A DNA stretch of 62,783 nucleotides, taken from contig NZ_QFWG01000011.1 of assembly GCF_003143995.1 (NCBI RefSeq), positions 1 to 62,783 of the forward strand, in the 5' to 3' direction. Source of the DNA: Pseudoglutamicibacter cumminsii. Its GTDB lineage: Bacteria; Actinomycetota; Actinomycetes; Actinomycetales; Micrococcaceae. The notes beneath the pieces were generated by a model, which searched no databases, had not been told where the DNA came from, and saw only the letters and a list, made by a program, of their open reading frames with translations. Each line of letters opens with the position of its first letter. Position 1 is the stretch's first letter. Below are positions 39,944-48,701 of the stretch, in pieces. The position numbers and the translations under genes are program-made.

Positions 39944-41485
39944 GTGTTCAATTCTCTAACAGAGCGCCTCACCTCGACGTTCCGGAATCTGCGGGGTAAG
40001 GGCCGTCTTTCGGAAGCCGATGTTGACGGTACCGTCCGTGAGATCCGGCGTGCACTGCTGGACGCGGACGTCGCCGTTTCGGTTGCCCGCGAATTCGCGG
40101 CCAACGTTAAGGAGCGCGCGCTTTCGGCTGAGGTTTCTGAGGCGCTGAACCCTGCCCAGCAGGTCGTGAAGATCGTCAACGAGCAACTCGTTGAGGTTTT
40201 GGGTGGCCAGACTCGCCGTCTTGAGTTCGCGAAGACCGGCCCGACCATCATCATGCTGGCTGGTTTGCAGGGTGCCGGTAAGACGACGTTGGCCGGTAAG
40301 TTGGCCAAGTGGCTTGCGTCTGAGGGGCACACTCCGTTGCTTGTGGCCGCTGACTTGCAGCGCCCGAACGCAGTGACGCAGCTTCAGGTTGTTGGTCAGC
40401 GTGCGGGTGTTCCTGTTTACGCCCCGCACCCTGGTGTGCAGTCGGAGTTCGAAGAGGTTACGGGCGACCCGGTTGTGGTTGCGCGTAACGGTGTTTCTGA
40501 GGCTCGTCAGAAGCAGCACGATGTGGTGATCGTTGATACCGCTGGTCGCCTTGGTGTTGACGCCGAGTTGATGCAGCAGGCCCGCAACATTCGTGATGCG
40601 ATTTCGCCGAACGAAGTCCTGTTTGTGATCGATGCGATGATCGGTCAGGACGCTGTGGCTACTGCGCAGGCGTTCAACGAGGGCGTTGACTTCACGGGTG
40701 TCGTTTTGTCGAAGCTTGATGGCGATGCGCGTGGTGGTGCCGCGCTGTCTGTTGCTTCGGTTACGGGTAAGCCGATCATGTTCGCCTCGACGGGTGAAAA
40801 CGTCGGCGACTTCGAGGTTTTCCACCCTGACCGTATGGCTTCGCGCATCCTGGACATGGGCGACGTCATGACCCTGATCGAGCAGGCCGAGCGCACGTGG
40901 GACAAGGCTGAGGCCGAGCGCATGGCTAAGAAGTTCGCCGATCAGGAGGACTTCACGCTCGATGACTTCTTGGCTCAGATGCAGCAGATCAAGAAGATGG
41001 GCTCGATGAAGAAGATGCTGGCGTTGATGCCGAACATGGGCATCGATAAGCGTCAGCTTGAGCAGTTCGATGATTCGCAGGCGGATCGCGTCGAGGCGAT
41101 TGTTCGTTCGATGACTCCGCATGAGCGCGCTGCTCCTAAGATCATCAACGGTTCGCGTCGTGCACGTATCGCCCGTGGTTCGGGTGTTTCGGTGTCCGAG
41201 GTGAACCAGTTGCTTGAGCGCTTCACTCAGGCTCAGAAGATGATGAAGCGTATGGCCGCTCAGGGCGCGATGCCGGGTATTCCCGGGGGTCGTGCTGCTC
41301 GCCGCAAGGGCGCGGCGAACAAGAAGCGCGGTAAGAAGTACGGCAACCCGGCACGCGCGGCCGCTGCTGCGCGTGGCGAGAAGGTGCAAGGCCACAAGCA
41401 GTCTGGGGCTTCGTTCGCTAGGAATCAGGAGCTCAAGCCTGAGGATTTGAAGCTCCCTAAGGGCTTCGAGAAGTTCTTGCGGTGA
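39944..41485 (+). CDS. ffh: Signal recognition particle protein Ffh
   Basis: A 513-residue SRP54 homolog: N domain, GTPase with LAGLQGAGKTTLAGKLAKWL, ADLQRPNAVTQLQVVGQRAG, VIVDTAGRLGVDAELM, LSKLDGDARGGAALS and GENVGDFEVFHPDRMASRIL. A Met-rich M domain (from about 325) follows with MQQIKKMGSMKKMLALMP and the RNA-binding GSGVSVSEVNQLLERF. The C-terminus has a basic Ala/Arg/Lys tail. It binds 4.5S RNA (gene not in the window) and signal sequences emerging from the ribosome. GTG 39944 is the start. Confidence 0.95.
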   Translation: MFNSLTERLTSTFRNLRGKGRLSEADVDGTVREIRRALLDADVAVSVAREFAANVKERALSAEVSEALNPAQQVVKIVNEQLVEVLGGQTRRLEFAKTGPTIIMLAGLQGAGKTTLAGKLAKWLASEGHTPLLVAADLQRPNAVTQLQVVGQRAGVPVYAPHPGVQSEFEEVTGDPVVVARNGVSEARQKQHDVVIVDTAGRLGVDAELMQQARNIRDAISPNEVLFVIDAMIGQDAVATAQAFNEGVDFTGVVLSKLDGDARGGAALSVASVTGKPIMFASTGENVGDFEVFHPDRMASRILDMGDVMTLIEQAERTWDKAEAERMAKKFADQEDFTLDDFLAQMQQIKKMGSMKKMLALMPNMGIDKRQLEQFDDSQADRVEAIVRSMTPHERAAPKIINGSRRARIARGSGVSVSEVNQLLERFTQAQKMMKRMAAQGAMPGIPGGRAARRKGAANKKRGKKYGNPARAAAAARGEKVQGHKQSGASFARNQELKPEDLKLPKGFEKFLR

Positions 41486-41489
41486 GTCT

Positions 41490-42449
41490 GTGAGCGAGCG
41501 TACATTCTCGGATTCTGCTGACGGTCCCGCGGGGGAGCCCTCGGGCCGTGAAGCGGGTGCGTCGCAGTACGGCGTGTCATTGCTGGGTCCTGCGGTTCTG
41601 ACGGGCGTGGATGCGCCTGAACTAGGCGGCCCCGGTACCCGTTGGCTTGAAGATGCGGTTTTGCTCGACTCGCCGTCGGCGGGTTCACGCTCGGTCTTCT
41701 CGGGCTCGCGGGCAATGATGCTGCTTTCGGCTTATCCTGCTGAAACTCGAGAATCTGAAACTGGCATCGTAGTTTCTTTGCGCTTGTGGGCGGCTGGATC
41801 TCAGGACGCAGCGGGTGAATCGAAACCAACCGTTGAGTGGGATAGCGCATCGAACGCGCGCCTGAAGGCCGATGCCGGACTTGCTGGATCCGTGGGTGCG
41901 GAAGCTGTAGCCCAAGCAGAGCAGTATCTCAGCGAGGTTGCGGAGTTAGCTTCGGCGGCGGCTGATGCACCGAGCGGCCGCGCGGCAGAGCTTGTGCGAG
42001 CACCTCTCGAGGAAGCCCTGACGTTGCTGGGCCAGGACCCTAAGTGGGTTGCGCTCGCGCTCGGGCTTTCCGCTCCACACGGTGTTCGTGTTGTGGAAGC
42101 CGCCAAAGAGAACGCTCACCAACGAGCGAGCCGCGAAGCGTTGAACGAGGCACGTGAAAGCGTGGCTGAAGCGTCGCGCGGAGCTTCGGTTGCAGCTCCA
42201 GGTGCCGAGACATGGCGTAGCCGCCACCCGATTCCGGCGATCCTGTTGTCCGTCTTGTGGATCGCGTTGGCCGTCGTCGTGTTGATGTTTAGACCGTTGA
42301 CGCTTGTGTGGCTCAATTATGTTGTCGCCTTCGCGCTGGGGCTCGACGCGGTGGTCGGTTTGATCGCGGCGTTCGCGGGTCTGAAAGCCAAGAAAGCGCG
42401 CGCTCGGCAAGGGTCTGATGGCCCTCTAGGGAAAGGTCATGTGAAATGA
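41490..42449 (+). CDS. Membrane protein of unknown function, first of a coupled pair
   Basis: A 319-residue protein without a family I recognise. The N-terminal two thirds are soluble, Ala/Glu/Ser-rich and partly helical. Near the C-terminus are two membrane helices (about 245-265 and 272-295) joined by a short loop, then a basic tail (KAKKARAR). With no signal peptide, the soluble part should be cytoplasmic. It starts four bases after ffh (GTG 41490) and overlaps the next gene by four bases, so it is probably co-expressed with ffh. A link to membrane-protein insertion is a guess from position only. Confidence 0.65.
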   Translation: MSERTFSDSADGPAGEPSGREAGASQYGVSLLGPAVLTGVDAPELGGPGTRWLEDAVLLDSPSAGSRSVFSGSRAMMLLSAYPAETRESETGIVVSLRLWAAGSQDAAGESKPTVEWDSASNARLKADAGLAGSVGAEAVAQAEQYLSEVAELASAAADAPSGRAAELVRAPLEEALTLLGQDPKWVALALGLSAPHGVRVVEAAKENAHQRASREALNEARESVAEASRGASVAAPGAETWRSRHPIPAILLSVLWIALAVVVLMFRPLTLVWLNYVVAFALGLDAVVGLIAAFAGLKAKKARARQGSDGPLGKGHVK

Positions 42450-44143
42450 TCGCCACGATCAATGCCCAGAACTCTGAACGACAAACCGTGTGGCGCGTTA
42501 CTGTCGCTTGGCCGGAAACTGATCCGGTAGGCCAGCAGGAACGCGTTGATGGTCTCATGCAGATTCTGACGCACCGTAAGATCGTGGGCCTCATGGGGCC
42601 TGGGCGTCCGACCCGCCGAGGTGTCGCGGTTGAACTCGTACTTCCAATGCGTGAAACGCGGGTTCTGAGCGCTACGTTCGAAGGCGATGTTGAGCCGGGA
42701 CTCGATGGTGAGGAGTTCGCACGCGAGTTGCATGCGAGCACGGGCGCGGTCATCGTCAATGGTGACCCCGCATCGGGGGACTTCGCTGTCTTGGCGGCCC
42801 CGGAACAATTCGGGGACCGCCAGATCGCCGGCGTGCTGGAGGAACGGATCACGTCGGTTCTTCTGCTCGATACTGTTCGTCCAAGTGCGGTCGAAGACGC
42901 CTTGGATCGCAGCGAGGTTTCGGGGTGGATGGCTGAAGGCGAGCGCACGGTCGTTGCGTTGAACTCGGTCCCATCTGACCCGACGATGCTCATCATGCCT
43001 GGGTCGGATAAGGTTTCGTGCTCGATTCGGGAGCGCGCCGGTCGCGTTGACGTTGCGCTGTGGGGCCCATCTGAGTCCCGGCAGCAACCGGCTACTCGTC
43101 GTCGTCGTGCGGCTCAGTTCACTCCACTCATCAATACGCATGCTGGCGCCCGTTGCCGACCAATTGTTCTCCCGGAAATGTACCGCCCGGCAGGCTCGCA
43201 AGTTGCCTCGCTACTGCTGCGGCTCGAGGATGATTTCGCTCCGCTTTCTGAGAACGACATTAAGACTCTTGCCTCGATGCTTCCGCCTAAGCGCGTTGAC
43301 GCGTTGGTTTCGGCGATCAACGATGCCCCTGTGCGCGGTGTTGATCCAGAAGCGGGCGCGTTGGCTGTGCTCGAAGACGGACTGATGCCAGGTGAAGAGG
43401 TTGAAGACACCTCTGACCAGGAGCAGGAACAGGCTTATTCCGCTACTCGCGCGATGCTTGAAGCGCTAGGGGAGGACACTGAATGGGTCGGCCTGTTCGA
43501 AGGCAGGTCACCAGTTGGCGGTTCGGTACGTCCAGTCGGTGTTCCTGGGCATGACCAGTTCGAAGCGGATCCGAACGATACCGAATCGGCAGAACAGGAA
43601 GTCGCTGAACAGGAAACCGGTGTCGACTACGCATCTGATGTACCGGTCGCTGATGCCGGACTCGTACCTGTTTCTGAGGCGGGGGCAGCGTCGGCAGACG
43701 CTCAACCTGACCATGATGAGCCAGGGGAGACCGAAGCGTCGCAAGGCGGCTTCGAGTCGCAGCTTGCAGACGCAACAAGCTCTAAATCGGAGCCGAGCTT
43801 CAGCGAGATCCTCGGGTTGCAGTCAAACACGAACGATCCCAAAGCTGTCCAGCCAGGCTCGGACTATCCGCAACCAACGCCGGCGGGGCAGACCTCGGTT
43901 GCTACAGAGACCGAGTTAGGGACTGCTCCTCGCCGTGTGGCTCATATCGTGTGGTTGGTCGTTGGCATTGTGGGACTCATTGTTGGGGCCTTCTTGGTTC
44001 TGCGCGGGACGGACGTCATTTCCTTCCCCGAGGTCGCGTTCCAAGCACGTTCGACGTTGGCCGTCATTGGCGGCATCGTAGCGCTTGTCGGCGGTGCATG
44101 CATGCTTCTGGCCGCGTCGATGTGGCCGCGCCAACGAAAGTAG
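42446..44143 (+). CDS. Membrane protein of unknown function, second of a coupled pair
   Basis: A 565-residue protein I cannot assign. Residues 1-310 look globular (TVWRVTVAWPETDPVGQQE, RRGVAVELVLPMRETRVLS). Residues 310-500 are acidic, Glu/Ser/Pro-rich and probably disordered (EVAEQETGVD, DAQPDHDEPGETEAS). Two membrane helices follow at the C-terminus (about 508-530 and 540-560), then a short basic end. The layout (cytoplasmic soluble part, two C-terminal helices, basic tail) is the same as its partner upstream, with which it overlaps by four bases. Both helical hairpins may pair in the membrane. Confidence 0.65.
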   Translation: MIATINAQNSERQTVWRVTVAWPETDPVGQQERVDGLMQILTHRKIVGLMGPGRPTRRGVAVELVLPMRETRVLSATFEGDVEPGLDGEEFARELHASTGAVIVNGDPASGDFAVLAAPEQFGDRQIAGVLEERITSVLLLDTVRPSAVEDALDRSEVSGWMAEGERTVVALNSVPSDPTMLIMPGSDKVSCSIRERAGRVDVALWGPSESRQQPATRRRRAAQFTPLINTHAGARCRPIVLPEMYRPAGSQVASLLLRLEDDFAPLSENDIKTLASMLPPKRVDALVSAINDAPVRGVDPEAGALAVLEDGLMPGEEVEDTSDQEQEQAYSATRAMLEALGEDTEWVGLFEGRSPVGGSVRPVGVPGHDQFEADPNDTESAEQEVAEQETGVDYASDVPVADAGLVPVSEAGAASADAQPDHDEPGETEASQGGFESQLADATSSKSEPSFSEILGLQSNTNDPKAVQPGSDYPQPTPAGQTSVATETELGTAPRRVAHIVWLVVGIVGLIVGAFLVLRGTDVISFPEVAFQARSTLAVIGGIVALVGGACMLLAASMWPRQRK

Positions 44144-44167
44144 CCGCTGCGCTACCGACGGCGCCTT

Positions 44168-44187
44168 GCGTGTGTGGTGACACACGC
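44168..44187 (+). terminator. Short hairpin after the unknown gene pair
   Basis: GCGTGTGT and ACACACGC form an 8-bp stem with a 4-base loop 25 bases after the stop at 44143. There is no T-run, so termination would be weak. Confidence 0.4.
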
Positions 44188-44216
44188 ATCGTGAGTGTGC
44201 GTTGAACCGTAACGCA

Positions 44217-44225
44217 TGGCATAAT
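44217..44225 (+). promoter_or_regulatory. Extended -10 promoter before rpsP
   Basis: TGGCATAAT has the TGn extension directly before a CATAAT -10 box, about 130 bases upstream of rpsP. A separate TTGAAC is only 12 bases upstream, too close for a normal -35, so recognition would rely on the extended -10. Confidence 0.45.
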
Positions 44226-44353
44226 GGACCGAGTACTCGGCGTGCGTGGCCCCCTCTCTCTGCGTTCGTCGGACATTTGGGACGTTTATCGCTGCTTTAC
44301 CCCAGAGCCTGGCGGACTCGTCCCGTTCAACAGAAACAGGAGTGACCACTAAC

Positions 44354-44794
44354 GTGGCCGTTAAGATTCGCCTGAAGCGGATGGGCAAAATCCGCCAGCC
44401 TCACTACCGCATCGTCGTCATCGATGGTCGCGCAAAGCGCGACGGCCGTCCGATCGAGGAAATCGGTACGTACAACCCAATGACCAACCCATCGACCATC
44501 AAGGTTGAGTCCGAGCGTGCTCAGTACTGGCTCGGTGTTGGCGCACAGCCATCGGATCGTGTTCTCTCGATCCTCAAGCTGACCGGTGACTGGCAGAAGT
44601 TCAAGGGCATCGAAGGTCAGGAAGGCTCGGTTAAGTACCCAGAGCCTAAGCCTGAGTTCGTTGCACCAGACAAGGGTTCGGTCATCCTCCCAGAGGCAAC
44701 CACCCCTAAGAAGTCGAAGGCAGACGCTGAAGAAGCTCCAGCTGAGGAAGCAGCAGAGGCTGCTGAAGAGCCAGCTGAGACTGAAGAAGCCTGA
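44354..44794 (+). CDS. rpsP: Small-subunit ribosomal protein bS16
   Basis: A 146-residue bS16: [54 protein letters not shown]. The ribosomal part ends near residue 85; the rest is a Lys/Pro then Ala/Glu-rich acidic tail ([18 protein letters not shown]) as in other actinobacteria. I chose GTG 44354 from the conserved N-terminus; AGGAG is 11 bases upstream. It heads the rpsP-khpA-rimM-trmD-rplS order typical of bacteria. Confidence 0.94.
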   Translation: MAVKIRLKRMGKIRQPHYRIVVIDGRAKRDGRPIEEIGTYNPMTNPSTIKVESERAQYWLGVGAQPSDRVLSILKLTGDWQKFKGIEGQEGSVKYPEPKPEFVAPDKGSVILPEATTPKKSKADAEEAPAEEAAEAAEEPAETEEA

Positions 44795-44805
44795 GGCTCA
44801 GTTTG

Positions 44806-45048
44806 ATGCTTGAAGACGCACTCGATCACTTGGTGTCCGGGATTGTAGACAACCCGGACGACGTCGATGTCCGCCGCCGCTCAGGCCGCCGACACGACGT
44901 GTTGCAGGTTCGTGTCAACCCAGAGGACCTTGGCCGTGTGATCGGCCGGCAGGGCCGCACCGCGAAAGCGTTGCGCGCTGTTATCGGTGCTCTGCCTGGT
45001 GGAGACGAGGTCCGAGTCGACGTCGTAGACACCGACCGACAACGCTAA
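44806..45048 (+). CDS. khpA: KH-domain RNA-binding protein KhpA
   Basis: An 80-residue single KH domain protein with LEDALDHLVSGIV, VRVNPEDLGRVIGRQGRTA (GxxG loop as GRQG) and ALRAVIGAL. KhpA, usually with KhpB, binds small RNAs and mRNAs and affects cell size and division in Firmicutes; it lies between rpsP and rimM in many genomes, as here. ATG 44806 is preferred to TTG 44803. Confidence 0.92.
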   Translation: MLEDALDHLVSGIVDNPDDVDVRRRSGRRHDVLQVRVNPEDLGRVIGRQGRTAKALRAVIGALPGGDEVRVDVVDTDRQR

Positions 45049-45093
45049 CCGCGCCTGTACTAACCAAGTCTGATCGGCGTCGATCACGTTGTG

Positions 45094-45139
45094 ACGAAAG
45101 CGGCCCTAGCCAACCTGAGTCGGCTAGGGCCGCTTTCGT
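45094..45139 (+). terminator. 18-bp perfect hairpin between khpA and rimM
   Basis: ACGAAAGCGGCCCTAGCC (45094-45111) and GGCTAGGGCCGCTTTCGT (45122-45139) pair perfectly around a 10-base loop. It lies 45 bases after khpA. The stem ends in TTTCGT without a longer T-run, so it may partly end transcription and separate rpsP-khpA from rimM-trmD. Confidence 0.75.
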
Positions 45140-45187
45140 ATCCCGTTGAAGTAGCTGGATTCCAGTTTTGAGCAAAAGAGGCCACGC

Positions 45188-45697
45188 ATGGACGTAAAAG
45201 TTGCGCGCATCGGCAAGCCGCACGGTATTCGCGGTGAGGTTACGGTTCAAGTTCTCACAGACGACCCGGAAACCCGTTTTGCGCGGGGAGCTCGCTTGCT
45301 GACGGACCCGGAAGCGAACGGCCCTCTCACTGTGAAGTCAGCGCGGTGGAACAAACACATCCTGTTGCTCGGGTTTGAAGAAGTTTCCGACCGCAACCGT
45401 GCCGAAGAGCTTCGCGGAACCATGCTTTACGTCGAAGCGGAAGAATCCAGCGACGACGCGTGGTTCGAACACGACCTCGTTGGTCTTGAAGTTGTCATCG
45501 AGGGCGAGGCCATCGGCAAGGTGTCTGCATTGCACACCGGGCCTGCGCAGGATCTGCTTGAAGTCACACTCAACGACGGCTCTGAGGCCCTGCTCCCGCT
45601 CGTTGAGGACATCATCCCGGACATCGATCTCGACGCGGCAACGGTTATCGCGACCCCGCCTCCTGGCCTGCTTGAGCTCGACCGCGGCGACCAGTAA
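45188..45697 (+). CDS. rimM: Ribosome maturation factor RimM
   Basis: RimM binds bS19/uS19 and helps mature the 30S head. The 169-residue product has the N-terminal motif VARIGKPHGIRGEVTVQVLT and the PRC-barrel half with HDLVGLEVVIEG, IGKVSALHTGPAQDLLEV and LLPLVEDIIPDID. It precedes trmD by 21 bases, the usual pairing. Confidence 0.94.
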   Translation: MDVKVARIGKPHGIRGEVTVQVLTDDPETRFARGARLLTDPEANGPLTVKSARWNKHILLLGFEEVSDRNRAEELRGTMLYVEAEESSDDAWFEHDLVGLEVVIEGEAIGKVSALHTGPAQDLLEVTLNDGSEALLPLVEDIIPDIDLDAATVIATPPPGLLELDRGDQ

Positions 45698-45718
45698 CGA
45701 GACAGGACTTAGGTTTTC

Positions 45719-46522
45719 ATGCGCATCGACATCATCACGATCTTCCCCGAGTTCTTCGAAGCTCTCGACATCTCACTGATTGGCAAAGCCAAGCAGCGCG
45801 GTCTCATTGACGTCCATATTCACGACCTGCGCGCATACACATACGACCGACACAGGACAGTCGATGACACCCCGTATGGCGGCGGCGCGGGCATGGTTAT
45901 GAAGCCTGAACCGTGGGGAGAAGCGCTGACTCACGTCCTCAATGATGCAGGCGTTGAAGCAGACAATCCGCCCTTGTTGCTCGTGCCTTCGCCGGCCGGG
46001 CAAGTCTTCGGCCAGCCAACTGCACACGCCTGGGCTGAAGAACCCCACATCGTCTTCGCGTGCGGGCGCTACGAAGGGATCGATGAGCGCGTCATCGAAT
46101 GGGCGCGCGAACGCTTCCGTGTGGTTCCGTTCTCGTTGGGTGACTACGTACTCAACGGCGGGGAAGTAGCGTCGATGGCGGTGATCGAAGCCGTCGTGCG
46201 TCTAGTTCCCGGGATGGTGGGCAACCCTGAATCGCTCATTGAAGAAAGCCACTCGGTCGCAGGCGATGCGCTGCTTGAATACCCGGTCTACACCAAGCCG
46301 GCGGTGTGGGAGGGGCGCGAAGCCCCAGCAGTATTGCTGAGCGGGGATCACGCCAAAGTCGCGAGGGCTCGTCGCGACTGGCAGCTCGAACGTACAAGCG
46401 AGCGCCGACCAGACCTCATCGAGAAGCTCACCACCGATGCCCTCGACAAACAAGACAAGGCAACCCTCACGTCGTTGGGGTGGAATCTTGAAGGAAACCA
46501 CCCGGCTCGCTCAGGAAACTGA
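45719..46522 (+). CDS. trmD: tRNA (guanine(37)-N(1))-methyltransferase
   Basis: TrmD methylates G37 next to the anticodon and prevents frameshifting. The 267-residue product begins [20 protein letters not shown] and shows [14 protein letters not shown], the SAM-binding trefoil knot [15 protein letters not shown] and [20 protein letters not shown], and the C-terminal helical domain with RRPDLIEKL. An intact promoter for rplS overlaps the end of the gene. Confidence 0.95.
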   Translation: MRIDIITIFPEFFEALDISLIGKAKQRGLIDVHIHDLRAYTYDRHRTVDDTPYGGGAGMVMKPEPWGEALTHVLNDAGVEADNPPLLLVPSPAGQVFGQPTAHAWAEEPHIVFACGRYEGIDERVIEWARERFRVVPFSLGDYVLNGGEVASMAVIEAVVRLVPGMVGNPESLIEESHSVAGDALLEYPVYTKPAVWEGREAPAVLLSGDHAKVARARRDWQLERTSERRPDLIEKLTTDALDKQDKATLTSLGWNLEGNHPARSGN

Positions 46523-46547
46523 CATCGCGATGGAACTGCGTTAGAAT
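46519..46547 (+). promoter_or_regulatory. Promoter for rplS
   Basis: CTGACA (46519-46524) and TAGAAT (46542-46547) are spaced by 17 bases, each one or two mismatches from the sigma-70-type consensus. The -35 box overlaps the trmD stop. The expected start near 46554 leaves a leader of about 160 bases before rplS. Confidence 0.65.
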
Positions 46548-46571
46548 ATCTAAGTTGTTACCCACCGCATG

Positions 46572-46632
46572 CATGACTGCCGCAGGGGTCATGTGTGAAA
46601 ACGGTCGGGTCCGGCTCGCTTGAGCGGGCCGG
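46572..46632 (+). promoter_or_regulatory. Structured leader upstream of rplS
   Basis: Two hairpins lie in the long untranslated leader: CATGAC/GTCATG (46572-46593) and CCGGCTCGC/GCGGGCCGG (46611-46632, nine pairs with one G-U and a TTGA loop). Leaders that bind L19 are known for rplS in some other phyla; whether this one binds L19 is unknown. Confidence 0.4.
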
Positions 46633-46716
46633 GAATATCGGCGAACTCCATGAGAGTGCAACGCCCGTATACATCATGGCTCACGGACCTGCGGCCGGTT
46701 CCATGTGGAGAAAAGA

Positions 46717-47070
46717 ATGAATCTTCTTGATTCTCTCGATGCCAAGAGCCTTCGTAACGACATCCCGGACTTCGCGCCGGGTGACACCGTCAAGGTTCAC
46801 GTAAACATCATCGAAGGTAAGAACTCCCGTGTTCAGGTTTTCCAGGGCTTCGTCCTGGCTCGCCAGGGTGGCGGCGTTCGCGAAACCTTCAAGGTTCGCA
46901 AGGTTTCCTTCGGCGTAGGTGTTGAGCGTACCTTCCCGGTTCACTCCCCGGTCATCGACAAGATCGAGGTCGTGTCCCGTGGTGACGTTCGCCGCGCCAA
47001 GCTGTACTACATGCGCGACCGCCACGGTAAGGCAGCTCGTATCCGCGAGAAGCGCGAGGGCGCAAAGTAA
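46717..47070 (+). CDS. rplS: Large-subunit ribosomal protein bL19
   Basis: A 117-residue bL19 found at the 30S-50S interface: [44 protein letters not shown]-type core, [13 protein letters not shown] and [23 protein letters not shown] 46717 follows GTGGAGAAAAGA; an ORF starting 12 bases earlier is only an extension. A strong hairpin closes the unit downstream. Confidence 0.95.
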   Translation: MNLLDSLDAKSLRNDIPDFAPGDTVKVHVNIIEGKNSRVQVFQGFVLARQGGGVRETFKVRKVSFGVGVERTFPVHSPVIDKIEVVSRGDVRRAKLYYMRDRHGKAARIREKREGAK

Positions 47071-47110
47071 GCGCGGCTTACTGACTTCCGTGCTCCCTTG
47101 TGAGCACATG

Positions 47111-47150
47111 GCAGGCGCCACCCCGACACTTCGAATGGGGTGGCGCCTGC
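47111..47150 (+). terminator. 14-bp perfect hairpin after rplS
   Basis: GCAGGCGCCACCCC (47111-47124) and GGGGTGGCGCCTGC (47137-47150) pair perfectly around a 12-base loop. It lies 40 bases after rplS and 33 bases before lepB and is followed by TTCATGTCAT, a short T-containing tail. Confidence 0.75.
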
Positions 47151-47183
47151 TTCATGTCATACGAGAAGCTTTGAGGAACGTTC

Positions 47184-47927
47184 GTGAAGAGATTCAGTGA
47201 CAAAGAACCCCGGGTCGACCTCGACGAGGACGAGGGTGAGGTACGCGATCATAAGAAGCGTGGCGTCTGGGGTTCTGTCCGGGAGATCCTCCTGACCGTC
47301 GTGATCGCGCTCGCGGTCTCGATTGTGATTAAAACGTTCCTATTCAGGGCTTTTGTGATCCCATCAACTTCGATGCAGAACACGTTACTGGTTAACGACC
47401 GCGTGTTCGTGAATCAGCTGTTCCCTCAGCCGTTCAAGCTTGAACGCGGCAACGTCATTGTTTTCAAGGATGATGAGAAGTGGTTGCCGGAGCTCCCACA
47501 AGCTGCGCAACCGAACGCTTTCGAGAAGGCGTTGACCTTCGTGGGCCTGCGGCCGGATGACGGTACGCAGCACCTCATTAAGCGCATCATCGGGCTTCCG
47601 GGCGACACAGTCGAGTGTTGTACGGCTAGCGGAAAGATTTCCGTGAATGGGGTCGAGATTACCGAGCCGTACTTGTATCCGGGGGACAAGCCTTCCGAGG
47701 TGCCGTTCAAGGTCACGGTTCCGAAGGATCATCTGTGGGTCTTGGGCGATCACCGCTCCGATTCCGGGGATTCGCGCTATCACACCGATAAAAACAACGG
47801 CATGGTTTCGATGGACTCCGTGGTGGGGCGCGCAGATTTTATTGCGTGGCCGTTGGACCGTTGGGGCGGGGTAGCGAACCCGGAAGGCGCCTTCGACGCG
47901 GTTCCTGACCGCGAGCCGAAAGAGTAG
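47184..47927 (+). CDS. lepB: Signal peptidase I
   Basis: A 247-residue membrane-bound serine protease that removes signal peptides from exported proteins. It has a charged cytoplasmic N-terminus (DLDEDEGEVRDHKKR), one membrane helix (about 34-56), the box FVIPSTSMQNTLL with catalytic Ser63, HLIKRIIGLPGDTVE with catalytic Lys133, and the late box WVLGDHRSDSGDSRYH. GTG 47184 follows GAGGA by six bases. It precedes rnhB by four bases. Confidence 0.94.
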   Translation: MKRFSDKEPRVDLDEDEGEVRDHKKRGVWGSVREILLTVVIALAVSIVIKTFLFRAFVIPSTSMQNTLLVNDRVFVNQLFPQPFKLERGNVIVFKDDEKWLPELPQAAQPNAFEKALTFVGLRPDDGTQHLIKRIIGLPGDTVECCTASGKISVNGVEITEPYLYPGDKPSEVPFKVTVPKDHLWVLGDHRSDSGDSRYHTDKNNGMVSMDSVVGRADFIAWPLDRWGGVANPEGAFDAVPDREPKE

Positions 47928-47931
47928 GGCT

Positions 47932-48645
47932 GTGCCTGACCTCGAGGTAGAAAAAGGCTTGGTGGCGCCTTGCCAGTTGATTGTGGCAGTCGACGAGGTG
48001 GGCAGGGGCGCGCTTGCAGGCCCGGTTACTGTGGGGCTCACGTTCGTAGCGCCACACGAATGTGGCCCGCATCCCGAAGGGCTCGGGGACTCGAAAGACG
48101 TTACTCCCGCTCGGCGTGAGGCACTCGTACCGTTGATCCGGGATTGGGTCGCGGCGTGGGGCGTCGGCAGTGCAAGCCCAGAAGAGATTGACCGTTTCGG
48201 GATCGTGGCGGCACTGAGGCTCGCTGGACAGCGAGCCTACATTGAGGCACTGCAACAGCTCGCTGACGATCCAGCGGCGGGTGAGGCCCCCATCGTTATT
48301 TTGCTCGACGGGGTGCATGACTGGCTCAGCACACCAGAACCCGACCTGTTCAGCGATCTTGTAACGGACGCGGAGTCCGACTCGGCGCCTGAGGCTGATG
48401 CGCTGGACGGCTTGGACCTGCCGCCCGTGATCACGCGGACTAAAGCGGACCGCGACTGCGCATCGGTGTCTGCAGCGAGCATCCTCGCAAAGACGCATCG
48501 CGATAGTGTCATGGTAGAACTATCGAAGGCTCATCCTCAGTATGGATGGGATACAAACAAGGGATATGGCTCAGCGAAACACCGAGCCGCAATCCTGGAA
48601 CATGGGGCGACCGACAACCATCGGCGCACATGGAAGCTGTTGTGA
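47932..48645 (+). CDS. rnhB: Ribonuclease HII
   Basis: RNase HII cuts RNA in RNA-DNA hybrids and single ribonucleotides in DNA. The 237-residue product shows AVDEVGRGALAGPV (metal-binding Asp-Glu and the GRG loop), LGDSKDVTPARREAL, an inserted acidic loop (LVTDAESDSAPEADALDG), TKADRDCASVSAASILAKTHRD and HPQYGWDTNKGYGSAKH. The stop codon lies inside the first of three 17-bp tandem repeats. Confidence 0.93.
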   Translation: MPDLEVEKGLVAPCQLIVAVDEVGRGALAGPVTVGLTFVAPHECGPHPEGLGDSKDVTPARREALVPLIRDWVAAWGVGSASPEEIDRFGIVAALRLAGQRAYIEALQQLADDPAAGEAPIVILLDGVHDWLSTPEPDLFSDLVTDAESDSAPEADALDGLDLPPVITRTKADRDCASVSAASILAKTHRDSVMVELSKAHPQYGWDTNKGYGSAKHRAAILEHGATDNHRRTWKLL

Positions 48646-48690
48646 CACGGAAACTGTTGTGAGCAGGAAGTCATTACGAGCAGGAAGGGG
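48632..48690 (+). repeat. Three 17-bp tandem repeats over the rnhB stop codon
   Basis: Units at 48632-48648, 48649-48665 and 48666-48682 begin GGAAGCTGTTGTGACAC, GGAAACTGTTGTGAGCA and GGAAGTCATTACGAGCA. The first holds the last codons and stop of rnhB, and the second repeats them (K-L-L-stop). The partial fourth copy, GGAAGGGGG, supplies the ribosome binding site of the next gene. Confidence 0.85.
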
Positions 48691-48701
48691 GAACAGATCC
48701 C

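Noticed and set aside
39956-41395. 479-codon minus-strand frame opposite ffh
   Set aside because: It mirrors ffh exactly, shows no domain and no ribosome binding site; ffh is certain.
45094-45139. Strong hairpin as a small RNA gene or tRNA
   Set aside because: It is a simple perfect stem-loop directly after khpA without cloverleaf features; a terminator explains it. No tRNA was recognised anywhere.
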